From: Branchiostoma belcheri
Lineage: Eukaryota > Chordata > Leptocardii > Amphioxiformes > Branchiostomatidae
DNA length: 64,000 nucleotides
Direction: 5' to 3'
NCBI RefSeq assembly: GCF_001625305.1
Contig: NW_017802469.1
Span: forward strand, 222,967-286,966
A program made the translations under genes and the position numbers. Positions 1 to 11,522 of the stretch are shown one piece after another; position 1 is the stretch's first letter, and each line of letters begins with the position of its first letter. The notes under the pieces are model-generated. The model was not told the DNA's origin. It made no database searches and worked only from the letters and a program-made list of their open reading frames with translations.

Positions 1-250
1 CTCTTCTTCTTCTCCAAAGGAATAAGGTCAATGACCTGAACCAGACTGTCTGTCACCATGGTAACTAGTGTTGGGTTACATTATGTTGCAATTTTATAGC
101 AGGAGGGATTTTTGCTCCTGTCTGACCATATACATTGTATATTACATGAATGCGTTTGAGTAAGAATTAACAGAGCAAGCCATATGTGAAGGTGAACACT
201 ATGCATTTGCTTTGCAAATGTTAGTAATACCTTTCTAGTTTTCAGTTTGG
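1..250 (+). repeat. Family H repeat, copy 1
   Basis: TCAATGACCTGAA, CACCATGGTAACTAGTGTTG and TTGCAATTTTATAGCAGGAG, then CATTTGCTTTGCAAATGTTA, recur at 631-790 and 15832-16050. No clear ends or TSD are visible; this copy may begin before the window. Confidence 0.6.
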
Positions 251-630
251 TTCCATGATACATGTCAGTTGTACCCTACAGTTACTGTTCCCTGTTCACA
301 ATCCATTCATCAGTTATAGGCAGATCGATTCCCGAGGTGTCTGTGCATTTATTCCTGGTCCATACAATCAATAAAGCCATTAGCCTGAACAAGTTAAAGT
401 TTCATGGCCGCCCTTGTGGTCATCTGTCTTGCTCTGTGACAGATTACATAACCTACTAATCAAAAGAAAAGGGATATGTTATGCCTAAGTGTTGGAAGAA
501 GAGATATTTCTTAGAAAATTGAAGCATGACACAATTATCAACAATTTGAAATTACATGTAAGATGTATCATATACTACATGTGTGTTATATACTAATTTA
601 CTCACTATGGACATAATAAAATTGTTACTC

Positions 631-790
631 TTCTTCTTCTTCGACGTTAGAGAAGCAAAAATACATCCTTCTTCCTCCAATAAGGTCAATGACCTGAATC
701 AGATGTCTGTCACCATGGTAACTAGTGTTGGGTTACGTCATGTTGCAATTTTATAGCAGGAGGGATTTAGACTCCTGTTTGACCATATTA
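631..790 (+). repeat. Family H repeat, copy 2 (short)
   Basis: Starts with the same CTTCTTCTTCTT tract and runs to GACCATATTATG. It lacks the second half seen in the other two copies. Confidence 0.6.
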
Positions 791-1629
791 TGAAGTTTGA
801 CCATATATAATAAATTGCTATTCTATTCCACCCCCTCCCATCTTATACTGTACATGCATGTCCCTAAGTAAATTAGCACTAGGATGAAGCCAGAGCCTTC
901 CTTTTTGAGTGCCAGTTAAGTTCATTGTCAGACAGGCATTTGACTTGTGCCCACCCAGCAAATAGACACAAGAAGCCAGAGTACACAGGCAAACATGTTA
1001 ACTGTGGGTCTGTTTGAGGAACAACCTGGCAAAGGACAGGTCGCACGTAGCTGTCAGAGACAGGGTGGGGTGAGAGGAGGGAGGAGAAATATGAGGCAGT
1101 TCTTGGAAGAAGAAGAAATTGACTGAGGAGGTTAGCTGACCTGACGTGTTGTACAACAAGCCATGGCTAAATGACAAGTTGTGTCAGCAAAGGTGAGAGG
1201 TAGTGTTTGTGTACAGGTACTGGTATGATTGAGCATCTCTTTTTTTGAATGAATGAATTTTTTTACTAAAGGCAGCAATATTATGTAAGATTTTCACTAT
1301 TTTAAACATTGTTGTTTTACACATTTTCTTGTGCTACATGTATAAGCCTACCTGGGTTCATAATGACATTTTTGGAAATGACAATGTAGATGAGAAAATT
1401 TCAATCATTTATATTTACAGTTTTGGTGCAAAAAATCTGTAAGATGTTGCTGGATTTGAATGTATTTCTTTGATTAATATTTTAAGGCATGAAAATATTG
1501 CTGAATTCAAGGTTCATCCTTTAGATAGTTGTATATTAGATGGTTAGATACTGTCATTCAATTGCCCACAGGCCATATGTAGAAAAACAGACGATTTTGT
1601 TGATTTTCATTGAAAAAGCAGCTCATTTA
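791..1629. other. No feature recognised
   Basis: AT-rich sequence with no convincing ORF, splice-framed exon or repeat partner elsewhere in the window. Confidence 0.5.
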
Positions 1630-2363
1630 GGCCGACTTTAGACTGACGACGGTACACGATCGCACGACAATCGTTGTGGGCGACGGCTGGCTTTAGACAC
1701 ATGACCAGAAAGTGTGGCGGACACCCGCAGCGCAGGAGGGCACGCCGCGCGCCAATTCAAAATGGCGAGAGAACCCCTTTTTCGGCATGCTGTAGCAGAT
1801 TGTTTTTATTCTGCTTTTAACTCGTTGTCCTGTTGATGAGACGCCGAGTTTGTGCCCAGCAAAGAAGGGGTATATGGCACATGTACCGAGCGGGGCAATA
1901 CTCGGCGGGTTTGAACCCGGCGTTCGGTGCTGCCGTCGGCCTGGCTACATTGGCCGGGAAGTGTGGATCGGCGGATCGGTTCGTACTGGAGAAGTAGCGA
2001 TTGGTGGCAGGGGATTGTACTAGACACGTATGACGATATAAAGTCTTTGGTTTGACGACATTTAATGATACAGGCGATGTGCTTGGACATGAAATAACGC
2101 TTGCAGGCTTATTTGCATAAGGCCAATGACCTCCCACTTCCTTCGCTGGCGACGGTTCACTTTAGACGGTGGAAAATCCTCCTCGGACCCCCCGCTGAAG
2201 GATCGCACGATAGGGTCCGAGGTGGTAGTGACGACGATTCGAGGATTACCGTCGTGCGACTATTTTGATCGTGTTTAGACGGTGGTAAAATACCGTCGCC
2301 GGCAACATCTTGACGACAAACATTCGTACGACTATTTTAACCGTCGTCAGTCTAAAGTGCCCC
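1630..2363. mobile_element. 734-bp CpG-rich inverted-repeat DNA transposon derivative
   Basis: Left end GGCCGACTTTAGACTGACGA and right end (reverse complement) GGGGCACTTTAGACTGACGA are near-identical for ~24 bases and are flanked by TTA (1627-1629, 2364-2366), the TSD type of PIF/Harbinger. The interior is strikingly GC- and CpG-rich compared with its surroundings and repeats short GACGACGGT and TTTAGACGGTGG blocks. Its longest ORFs are short and unrecognised, so it is non-autonomous. A GGGTTCAAACCCG (1908-1920, both strands) resembles a Pol III B box but has no paired A box I trust. Confidence 0.7.
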
Positions 2364-2366
2364 TTA

Positions 2367-3553
2367 GATTTTGAAATCATATGATAATTCATATTATTCA
2401 TATTAGTACAAGTGTCAAATCATGACCCACTGTCTCCATTTTTACTTAATAGAAAAGTAAATGAAAGTAAATGTTGCCTTAAAGTTATAAAAGAAGAATT
2501 TTAACATCAACCTATCATAGCCTCTGCTTTAAATCCTGTCAGCCTCAATGTTGACCACTCAAAGGCCGTTGACTTCAGTAAGATCCTTCTAGGGAAGCCT
2601 GACTGTTGTGATAACCTTGGAAGTAAGGAATGTTGGGAGGTGGTGGGGCCTGCACAGGTCCGTGATGGTATGTCAATGGGCACAGTATGGTCTGTCACCC
2701 CTCCTCTTGATAGATGTAGACTAGAGTTCCATGATCTCATGCCTTCGTCAAATGACCTTGACCTTTACGACTGTTCAGTCAATCATATTCTGACCCAATG
2801 TCAGTCTCATTTTACGAAATAAAACCATTCTTAAAGTTTAATTTTAGAAAAAATTAGTTAAGCTTTCACAAAATCATGTGCAATTGTGCATGTATTTAAT
2901 ATATAACTATAAGGGTGCACATGAAACCTAATGATTTAGTCCTGTTCTAGCCTCAGCCCCCACGAAGCCCATTTTTGCACTTGACCTTGGTCTTCCTAAC
3001 GGTAACCTGCCTGCCAAAAATCATGAACACAGAGGGACTAAAGATTTGACAGATTGCTTTAAGAAATCCCCTATAAAGAACAATTTCTTCAGGTTGTATG
3101 TGTTTTGTTGTCTTTTATATCGTAGTATTATTTTTAGATCATAATATTATTATCATATTCCAAGTATGAAAACAAGGATCACACACACACATGAATCCAA
3201 TTCTTGTCACTCAACAATCACTCAGTGCTCACTGTCTAGTAGAAGTGGTGTCAGGCCGTGACTTCTTGTCTTGGGCTACAGACAGGCGTGTTCTAGACCC
3301 TGTCCTACAACTGTTGGGTTGCAGACCCAAGGTTAGAAAAAGTGATTTGATACAAGGGTCAAGATTAACCCTCTCCTGTACATGTTCCCTGTGACATTTG
3401 AGGTTGGAAAAATACAGCTACAAGCAGGCATGTTTATTGGTGAGGTAAGGTTATATGGTCCGGCTCATTTCAAACCCTCAACTGCAAGATAGATCTATTT
3501 CTAGCTATAGACCCGTGAGGTTGAAAAGTCTAGTTCAGGTTAACGGGGCATTA
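2367..3553. other. No gene recognised; short (AC)n at 3180-3191
   Basis: Unique-looking AT-rich sequence. The 60-77 residue ORFs on both strands have no recognisable motif. Confidence 0.5.
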
Positions 3554-3928
3554 GGCCATACCAATTTAATTAATTGTTTGTCAGATTTCTTCAGAAAAAA
3601 ATATGAAGTGACAGGGCAAAGCCAAGGCACCCCATGATAGCCGGAAATGTTACAATATGAGCCATGAAGTGAACATACCAGGCTGGTTTATAATTAAAAC
3701 AATAGATTTTGTTTATTTTGAACTTTTAATGAAACAAAGTTGCATTGTCACATTGAAAAACTTTAACAAGTAGGAAGGAAAGGACTTTTTTCAACCGTTG
3801 GGGCCAAAATATGTCTTTCATTGAGCATTTTGCTGTTGATTTAGAACTTAAAATTTTTTTTTCTTTTGCAAATCAGAAAAAAATGAAGCGGGCGAATCCG
3901 TTAACCAAGAAATTAAATTGGTATGGCC
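3554..3928 (-). mobile_element. Harbinger-like MITE, family A
   Basis: Terminal GGCCATACCAATTTAATT and its inverted partner ATTAAATTGGTATGGCC bound 375 bases. TTA precedes it; the right TSD has decayed to TTG. One of the most diverged full-length copies (ACC changed to TACC at both ends). Confidence 0.8.
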
Positions 3929-4168
3929 TTGGGGTTTTAAAACATTCCTTGTACATGTGAGATCCATATCTGTGGCTACTCCCATGGTTAATTGTGAGCA
4001 TTAGTGGTTGATCCCTTGGCCATTAGACCCACAGGAATATATCTCCCTGCCAGTGTAATTGAATGCTGGCATGAAGGGGAGAGACAGTAAGCTTCTACAA
4101 ATTAAAAAGCGGTCAATCACTTTGTATCAAAGTCAGCTAGCTGCTACAGCGGTGTGGGGCTGCTTTTT

Positions 4169-4982
4169 ACCTCCATGAAAAATGGAGGTATTGTTTTTGG
4201 CGTGTCTGTCTGTATGTATGTCTGTGTGTGTGTCTGTCTGTCTGTGTGTGTGTCTGTCTGTGTTTCCGCAACTTTGTAGTCAGCATAACTTCAGAACGCC
4301 TTTATGGATTGTGATGATATTTGGTATGATGGTAAGTCTTGGAAAGACAAAGGTCAAGGTCAAGTATGGGCCTCCTGGTGGATGACCTTGGTACTGCAGC
4401 AGAACTTCCGGTTTTTGTATCTTTTGTCCTGAACAAGCTATGGTCTTGACTTTTTGGTGTCAGATAGCTTATCCTGTCAGGAATAAGTGGCGTAAGTTTG
4501 GTCCCCCTAGCAGCTTGTTCTGGAACTGCAGGTTAGTTTCTGGTAAAAACTTTCAAAGCCAATACGTCCAGATAGGAGCAACATATTTTCATAATTTTTG
4601 GTGTGTAGGTAGCTGAGAGAGAGATGTACATAATTAAATGCAAATTATGCAAATGAGGACTTTATTTGAATAATTAATGAGGGAATTCTATAATTACAGT
4701 GTTTTACATTATACTACTTTCATTCATGTAATGTATGTAACCTATGGCAGGCGGAACATCAACAGATACTAATTATGCAAATGATGACCTAATTTGCATA
4801 ATTAATGCGAAAATTCTATGATTTCTTAATGGTGAATGATGGGAATGTCATACTAGGGACATCTGTAAGTTAATCAAAAGTTAACATACATCACGATGCA
4901 TACATCATGTTAATGCAGAGGTCATTTGCATAATTAAAGAAGAAATTTACATTTACATATCAAGCCCATATTTCATGGAGGT
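4169..4982 (+). mobile_element. Family I element with ACCTCCATGAAA ends
   Basis: Opens ACCTCCATGAAAAATGGAGG, itself a hairpin, and closes TTTCATGGAGGT. Next to the left end is a (TGTC/TGTG)n run (4203-4262). The interior repeats ATTTGCATAATTAATG about four times. A shorter, inverted copy lies at 60490-60810. Confidence 0.6.
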
Positions 4983-5974
4983 ATGAAGTCTCGGAATTCT
5001 TGTTTGTAAGTTGAAATATTCTTTGTTATTCTTTTCTATATTTATGTATTCAAACATTTACTACTGACTACGTACCTAGGCATAAGGGCTATTGTCAATT
5101 TTGACGGTGGTCCCTCAGATAATTTTCCCTATCATCCAAGCATATACTGATGATAAGAAATCCTTTTTAGGGTGTCTATTGTGACAATTTTCAAGCATTT
5201 CAACTAGCAAACGTAGGGATATTAGTATTACAGTGTAGGTACCACATGGTAGCAATGTACAATGACTTTTATGACCTAAATATTCCTGCTATGTATGTAC
5301 ATGTATGATTTACCTTCTTGATCGATAATGTTATTGAAATGTTTTTACATTAATATTTTTAGGTAACCCATGAATATGTGGTATGTTATTGCTTATTGTA
5401 ATAATCTTCATAATCATACCTGTAGTTCTTGCATCTTGTCTTCCTTATATATGACTCAAATTATCATATCTATAGATTACAAACATTCAGAAGACCATTT
5501 TTGAGGGTTTACATTTTTTTCTGATGAAGTGGGCAATGTGTGTATCATTTTCATGTTAAGGTTTAGGTTGACAGAGATTTTTGAACCCGAGTAACCCTTC
5601 TAGAATGAGGCCTTGGGTCGGTATGGAAAAATTGATGAAGATAAACTACAACATCAGAGAACCTGTGGTGGTTCAATACTATCACTTAAAGAACAGGCTT
5701 TCTCCCTACAAGTGTGCCTGCCAAGTAAAACGGTTTACTGATCTCTACAGACAGTACAAAGTGGAACAGATTTGGTAATTTGGGATTTTCCTGTTTATCT
5801 GTGTTTCTCCTAGCCTGGAAGCCAGGCTGTTTCAAGGGTGCTACATATACAGGCCAGCTCTTCTGTGCCAAGGGGAACATGCTGGGTCTATCTGAATTTC
5901 TCTGAGGACATTTTGTCCCAGAGCCAATGAGCTTACCTGTGTAGGCTGCATGAGAGTTTTTTCTTCAAGGCTAA
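4983..5974. other. No feature recognised
   Basis: A 65-codon ORF (5581-5778, +) and a 64-codon ORF opposite carry no recognised motif and no bordering splice-site pair that would fit the tensin frame. Confidence 0.5.
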
Positions 5975-6388
5975 AGGTCCTGAAAGTCTGTTTTCCAGGC
6001 TATAATTCTCCCTGCACTGGCCAGTTTTTCCATGGCCCTACAACATGAGTTTCCCATCAGTGAAGGTCCTGAAAGTCTGGTTTTCCAGGCTATGGTTCTC
6101 CCTGCACTGGCCAGTTTTTCCATGGCCCTACAACATGAGTTTCCCATCAGTGGAGGTCCTGAAAGTCTGTTTTCCAGGCTAACATTCCCCCTGCACTGGC
6201 CAGTTTTTCCATGGCCCTACAACATGAGTTTCCCATCAGTGAATATTGACCCATTGGTATGCCATGGAGCTTCGTGGGAGTTTTTTCTTCTAGGCTAAAG
6301 ATCCTGAAAGTCTGGTTTCAAGGCTATGATTCTCCCTACACTGGCCAGTTTTTCCATGGCCCTACAACATGAGTTTCCCATCAGTGAA
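5975..6388 (+). repeat. ~90-bp minisatellite, four units
   Basis: Units starting GGTCCTGAAAGTCTG occur at about 5976, 6065, 6154 and 6298, each running through CACTGGCCAGTTTTTCCATG to GAGTTTCCCATCAGTG. A 55-base spacer (AATATTGACCCATTGG...) separates units 3 and 4 and recurs after unit 4, so the array has a higher-order period. An 88-codon ORF across it is a by-product of unit length. Confidence 0.85.
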
Positions 6389-6523
6389 TATTGACCCATT
6401 GGCTGATGGATGCCCTTCCTTCTGGGGAGAATCAGGTCCTATCAGCCAGGACTGACCCTTCTCACCTCTGCTAACTGCACGGGCACATCTACGTAAAGTT
6501 TTGTTTCACGTGTGTGCTTTTTA

Positions 6524-6729
6524 GAGGGCCTGCATGCCCTTTTTCGTAAGGCGTAATCAGGCCTTTTTAGACTTCGTAATTCGTAGGCAGCCTCCGCAAA
6601 AATCAAATTCGTAATAGGACATTAGCCGCACATCGTAAAGTCGTAATCAGCTCTGGGACTTAAACGTAATTCGTAATCGGCAGCGAAAATTTTGCGTAAT
6701 TCTTAATCAATAACCCCTTGCAGGCCCTC
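6524..6729 (-). mobile_element. Family E MITE (TACG-repeat type)
   Basis: GAGGGCCTGCATG and TTGCAGGCCCTC ends; interior of GTAATTCGTAA monomers read on the minus strand. The G-rich end is degraded and the TSD (TTTTTA/TTATTA) is imperfect. Confidence 0.75.
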
Positions 6730-7814
6730 TTATTACCCTCCATGAAAATGGTGGGTACTGTTTTTTCAGTCTGGATGCTGTTTTGGTGTATATTTCAAGA
6801 TCCGTCAGACAGAATGGGATAATATTTGGCAGGTAGGTAGGTGGGGTAGGTCAACTTTGGGCCCCAGGTGATTGACCTTGGTACTGCAGTAGGAATTTTT
6901 AAAAATATCTTTGGAACAGCAAGAATAGGAATTGGAGAAAATGAAATAGAAATTGGAGAAGGGCAGTTTTCTGATAAAAATTTAGATGACATTCTGTGTG
7001 ACCAAGGTTTCCAATTGGAAATTTGTAATGTTTAAAACAACAATATGGAATTCTATGGGCACATCTATGTTAAACCGTTGTTTCATGTGATACTTTCATG
7101 CAACCTAAAAGTAAAAAAGCAGTAGCAGGAAATAGCAGATAATTAGAAGAGGGTAGAATTCTGGCAAAAAAGATTGAGATGAAATTCATTGTAGTTTTAG
7201 AAGTTAGAAATTCAATGTTTGACATCAGCCATTGAATCCACAGAAGTCATACATACATTGTAGGCCTAGAAAGTCAGAAGAAATGAAAAAGATATTGTGA
7301 TTACAGGAACTAAGATCATGATATAGTCATAAACTAAATACAGTCTGAAATTCCACATGGCGGTCTATTAAATTGTTTACTTTAAACCAGGAAAATGGCA
7401 CCAAAAAGAGTAGTGATAGCATATTTCCAATTGATTTTATCTGTGCAGGGCCATTTGTAGGCCAATATCATCCTCATATGATACCTAATTCAATTAGTAA
7501 CATCATCCAATCAGAGGATAGGATCACCAATGATGTAATCAAGCCAGATGAAAAGTCATGGTAGCTTTTACAAACAGTGGATGTGGTCCAGTTCTCTTAT
7601 CACATTCATAAGTCTTAATTCCATCCAAATGTTACTGTGTGGTCTGATGCACATCTAGTACAAGTGACCTGTGGCCTGCGTCAGACCCAATTATGACCAA
7701 TTATTGACCTGATGACCAATATGTCATGCCTGATTGACTTGTGAAAACTGGACACTGACACTGGTGATCTTCACTCTGATGGAACACTGGTGTCTTTTGA
7801 CAGTAGTTTGATTG
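6730..7814. other. Mostly unannotated; diverged family I start at 6736
   Basis: CTCCATGAAAATGGTGGGTA at 6738-6757 resembles the left end of the family I element, with no matching right end. The remainder shows nothing recognisable. Confidence 0.4.
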
Positions 7815-8070
7815 GGCCACACTAATTTAATTTGTTGGTTCTCAGATTTTTTCAGAAAAATATGAAGCGACAGGGCGAAAAAAAAAAATTAAAACAGATC
7901 TAGGCATCCTATTATAGCCCCAAATGCTACGATAGGAGCCATGAAGTCAACACAAAAGGCTGGGTTAATATTTCAACAGTGAATTTTGAACTTTTAATCA
8001 CACCACTGCATTGATAGATGGAAAAACTGTAACAACTAGGAAGAAAAGGACTTTCCTCAACTGTTGGGGG
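7815..8070 (-). mobile_element. Harbinger-like MITE, family A, right part missing
   Basis: Left end GGCCACACTAATTTAATTT is present; similarity stops after CAACTGTTGGGGG, so about 110 bases and the right terminus are lost. Confidence 0.75.
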
Positions 8071-8678
8071 AAGTTTAGATGACCTGGTTTGTTTTAGCTG
8101 AAAATGCAGGCCCAGTCCCACTGCCACTAGCTTCTTGAAAAAGCATCATGTTTGATGACTGCTTTACTAACCCTTAGCTCCTCATCCCTCTTCCCAGTAG
8201 GCTTTTCCAGACATACAATGTGACAGCCAGCCTGTGAGTCAATTTTCTTGAGTTTGAGAATAGTTTATCTCTTGCAAAGCCACCCTGGTAGTCCATTTCC
8301 TTGGTTCTATTGCCAAAATCAGCGACAAGCTGGTCCTCAGTGTTGATCCTACATGAACAACTGAGTTGACACTGATTACAGAAGAGAGTGTCCTTGCAAA
8401 GATCTGAGAGAAGAAGTGTTGGACAACTTTCAAAACCAACAAATAAAGTATGGCTTCCTATTATTTCTTTTTCTTTCTAAGTCCAAAGTAAAAACATAGA
8501 GGGAAACTTTACTTAGAAGTATTTTGTCTTCCTGTATTGCTATCTATGAACCCTATAACCAATATGTCGTACTGAATTGCCAAAAGGCAACTTCAATAGA
8601 AATGAGTTTTCTTTCCAGCCAGACCCTTTCTCCTTTTGCAAGATAAGTATTCGAGTCTGTCTCCAATAGAATATGCCA

Positions 8679-8934
8679 GGGGGGCCCGCATGCCCTTTTC
8701 CGTAGAGCGTAATCGGCCGTTTAATTCTACGTACAGCGTAGTCGGACCGCTCTAATTCAACGTAGAGTGTAAGTAGAGCATTTTACGTAGAGCGTAATTC
8801 ACGTTTCAATTCTACATAATGCGTTGTAGCCACTTGGAATTTATTATAAAGCGTAATCGCTACTGTAGCATAATACGTAGCCGATTCTCAAAATTTAGTG
8901 TAGAGCTTTGTCTGGACCCCCCATGCAGGCCCTC
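8679..8934 (-). mobile_element. Family F MITE (CTCTACG-type)
   Basis: Runs from GGGGCCCGCATGCCC to CCATGCAGGCCCTC. Minus-strand reading gives monomers of the ATTACGCTCTACG type, several mutated. Confidence 0.75.
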
Positions 8935-9165
8935 ATCCAAGCTTTACCTGTCTTGTCTCCCTGACCTGACACTGAACTTTCCTGTGACCTTTAGACACAT
9001 TTTTAGGCCTTGCTGACACCAAAAGTGCTGATCTCTACCCTGCCATTTCAGGCTGTGGGGTCAACTGTCAGAGCCTCCTGCAGTGGGGCGTCCTTGTTTG
9101 TCAGGATTGTCAACTTGTACAATCTCAGGAAGGACACTTTTCTCATGTCACTGACTCATCAGTTA

Positions 9166-9541
9166 GGCCATGTTGATTTGATTATATGGATGACACCCTC
9201 TGGGAGCCCCAAAACTGACGCGAGCGTGCATAAAAAAAGTTTTGCAAAGAAAAAAAAAAAGTTGCTTTCATTATGAAATCTACGTGGTCATGAAGGTTGA
9301 ACAAATGACACAGTATGGTATGGCGGATAATCTACTCGTCAAATTTATTTCTGTACATTTTCGTCTTATTCATTTGATGTCAAATATTTTTTTTGCAACT
9401 GACGGTATATATTTGGTCATTTTGCAACTGTTGTGTACATTTGTACAATCTACAGTATGGTTGAAAACTTTTTTATGAAAACGGACAAAACTTCATGCGC
9501 GCGCGGATGTCATCCATATATTTAACCAAATCAACATGGCC
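9166..9541. mobile_element. Harbinger-like MITE, family C
   Basis: Termini GGCCATGTTGATTTGATTAT and its inverted partner, with perfect TTA TSDs (9163-9165, 9542-9544). The subterminal ATGGATGACA/TGTCATCCAT matches family B, so B and C are sister families; the interior differs. Confidence 0.8.
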
Positions 9542-9544
9542 TTA

Positions 9545-10250
9545 CTGTAAATTCAGCTACAATTGCTACACGTAAATTTCACCGCACAGTGAAAATATAA
9601 AAAAAATGCTGTCTCTTTGAGTTTGCAGCAGCTGAAACAATGGTAGAAAGGCAGAAAAATGTGCATCGTATGATGACTTCTTGATAATGCTGATGTTAAA
9701 ACACAGTGAAAATGTCAAAATCTACAGTGTTGCTACTCCCTTGAAAATGTGGAGTAGAGGAAGAAATACCAACAGTTTCCTATTATTTTAAGTCTTTCCA
9801 CTTTAACTTTCCTACTCCAAAAAAAGCTAGAGGTGCAATTTTCAAATAACTTAAGAGAGAGTCACATCTATCAATTGAAGGATATTGTTACTTTAGGTCA
9901 ATGTCCTTTAATGAATGACGCACTTTAGAAATGCGGAAATTCCTTTTATCACAATCGCTGATGTCACCAATTTCCTTGCAGTTGTTGTTGACGGTATTTC
10001 GCCTTGGACAAGGTTGAGGGAGTAAATATGCCAAGTGATAAGAGTAACAGGAAGTAAGAATTCCAAAGATAGTTAAAGATTTCCAAGGCATTTTCTTTGG
10101 TACAGTTTAACATAGATGAAAAAGTCAAACAACGAGAGAATAAGGAACAGCTTAATAAAATAAATACTTTTTTTAAGCTACAAGGATGAAACACCTTGTA
10201 CAAGGATGTGTATCTGCAACTCTACTTCATCATGGCAATAAAAATGAATT
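9545..10250. other. No feature recognised
   Basis: AT-rich; minus-strand ORFs of 67 and 79 codons near 9888-10203 show no known motif. Confidence 0.45.
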
Positions 10251-10500
10251 AATGAGAATTTTATTGCAAATTTGTTTACGGGGGCTAATTGCAAATTACA
10301 AACACAAAAGAACAATGAAATAGAGTATAAAATAACTAAAATCTACATGATGAAAGGTAGTTGTCTAAAGCTTTACCTACATGTATGTGTAAAACTTTGT
10401 CTAAGGGGTTTGACTTCTCTTTTTTAAACCATGGAAGATGTAATGTCCCACCTTTTCCAAAAGTTAGTGGGTTTTAGGAAGTTAAAAGAAAAATAGTTTA
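10251..10500 (-). mobile_element. Family J: LINE-like 3' tail fragment
   Basis: TTTATTGCAAAT, GGGGGCTAATTGCAAATTAC and GGGGTTTGACTTCTC recur at 13066-13266, 19217-19500 and 53866-54140, always entering from the TTTATTGC side. Read on the minus strand the copies end in GCAATAAA, a polyadenylation-like 3' end, as expected for 5'-truncated retrotransposons. No reverse transcriptase remains. Confidence 0.5.
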
Positions 10501-11240
10501 ATATTGTTGTGGCAAGGTTTGCTATTACATCAAAGCTATATTTCATTATTGGCTAAATGATTTAAAAGTTGTATTTTATGGTCTATTACAGTAGAGCATA
10601 CTTATAGAAGCCATCTCGTGAAGGGGGTACTTTTGGTAATGGCTTCATGACATCATAGAACAAGCTTGTGACTGTGAATGTTACGAGTTAGCAAGCTGAT
10701 ACTTGAAACGGAACATTGTTCTATGTATACATACATTCAATGTTAGCTGCACTTAAAAACATCAATATCAATTATTTTTCATGACTCAAACTTTATCGTC
10801 ATCTTATAAACATTTTGGCAAACTTGTTAACAAGACAAGAAGTTGAGAAAGCCGGCCTGTGTTTAAGAAAGTCTGGCCAGACAAAGTTGTAAAGTAAGGG
10901 ACGCTCTGATTGGTTAGAACCAGGGACTAGAACGTGGATGGCATTCCAGGTCGGGATGCCTTCGATGTTTCGGATTCCAAAGGGCAAAAATAAAGGCACT
11001 GGGCGAGGGCATGTAGTTTCTACAGGGGAGTTTGTTGGGCTAATCATGTTTGGATGCCTGTAGTCCAATGCTTTTGTAGAGTGTAGAAAGACAGTGTTGT
11101 TTCAGGATAGGACTTCAGTCATATGTCCACCCTACTTAGCATACATGATCCTGAGCTGCTGGACTTTTTTTTACTTCCTGACAGAAATGATTGACAGATC
11201 GGGCAGACAGCGCATGGATGATGTTGTCATACAGAAACGC
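10501..11240. other. Region upstream of the TATA box; no repeat recognised
   Basis: An 89-codon minus-strand ORF (10799-11068) lacks any known motif. This is the likely proximal control region of tensin by position only. Confidence 0.4.
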
Positions 11241-11248
11241 TATAAATA
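11241..11248 (+). promoter_or_regulatory. TATA box of the tensin first exon
   Basis: The sequence TATAAATA stands alone in a mixed-composition stretch and lies 171 bases before the exon 1 start codon. A start site about 30 bases downstream, near 11271, would give a leader of about 140 bases. A reversed CCAAT box (ATTGG, 11265-11269) and a YY1-like GCCATTTT (11330-11337) lie nearby, inside the predicted leader. The start site itself is inferred from spacing. Confidence 0.55.
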
Positions 11249-11287
11249 GCTCACTATCAATTTCATTGGCTGGCGTCTCCCTGTCTA

Positions 11288-11347
11288 ATGTGGATAGGTC
11301 GCTGGAGGTATCCTTGCGGCACCATTGCAGCCATTTTGAAGAATTAG
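11288..11347 (+). CDS. Upstream ORF in the tensin 5' leader (19 codons)
   Basis: An ATG at 11288 opens 19 codons ending at TAG 11345-11347, 64 bases before the main ATG. It lies wholly inside the predicted leader and does not overlap the tensin start. Its start context is poor (T at -3, T at +4), so leaky scanning or reinitiation would be expected. It exists in mRNA only if transcription starts upstream of 11288, which the TATA position suggests. Confidence 0.35.
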   Translation: MWIGRWRYPCGTIAAILKN

Positions 11348-11411
11348 CCGACGGCCTGAACTAATTTAAGGTCAAGGGGAAAGACCAAGAAGACCCCGAG
11401 CTCTCCCCAAG

Positions 11412-11522
11412 ATGTCATCCGAAACTAAAGACGCCAAGGAACCTGGTTTGCCGCCTCCTGCAAAAGAAACTGAAACAGTTGCTGAGGAACCCCCTACTGA
11501 CAACGCTAAGGATGGCGGAGAG
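11412..11522 (+). CDS. TNS: Tensin coding exon 1 (residues 1-37)
   Basis: It starts [20 protein letters not shown] and ends DNAKDGGE before the donor GAG|GTAACA, phase 0. The ATG has A at -3, and the same frame is closed by TAA at 11367-11369, so this is the first in-frame start. The peptide is acidic, rich in Glu, Pro, Asp and Lys, has no hydrophobic segment, and is probably disordered. I know no homologue for it. Assignment to tensin rests on the TATA box upstream, the good donor and phase agreement with exon 2. An alternative first exon near 24.4 kb is possible. Confidence 0.72.

Noticed and set aside
1908-1920. Pol III B-box-like palindrome in the CpG-rich element
   Set aside because: No A box at suitable spacing on either strand; probably chance in GC-rich sequence.
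6032-6298. 88-codon ORF with internal repeats
   Set aside because: By-product of the ~90-bp minisatellite, whose unit length is near a multiple of three.
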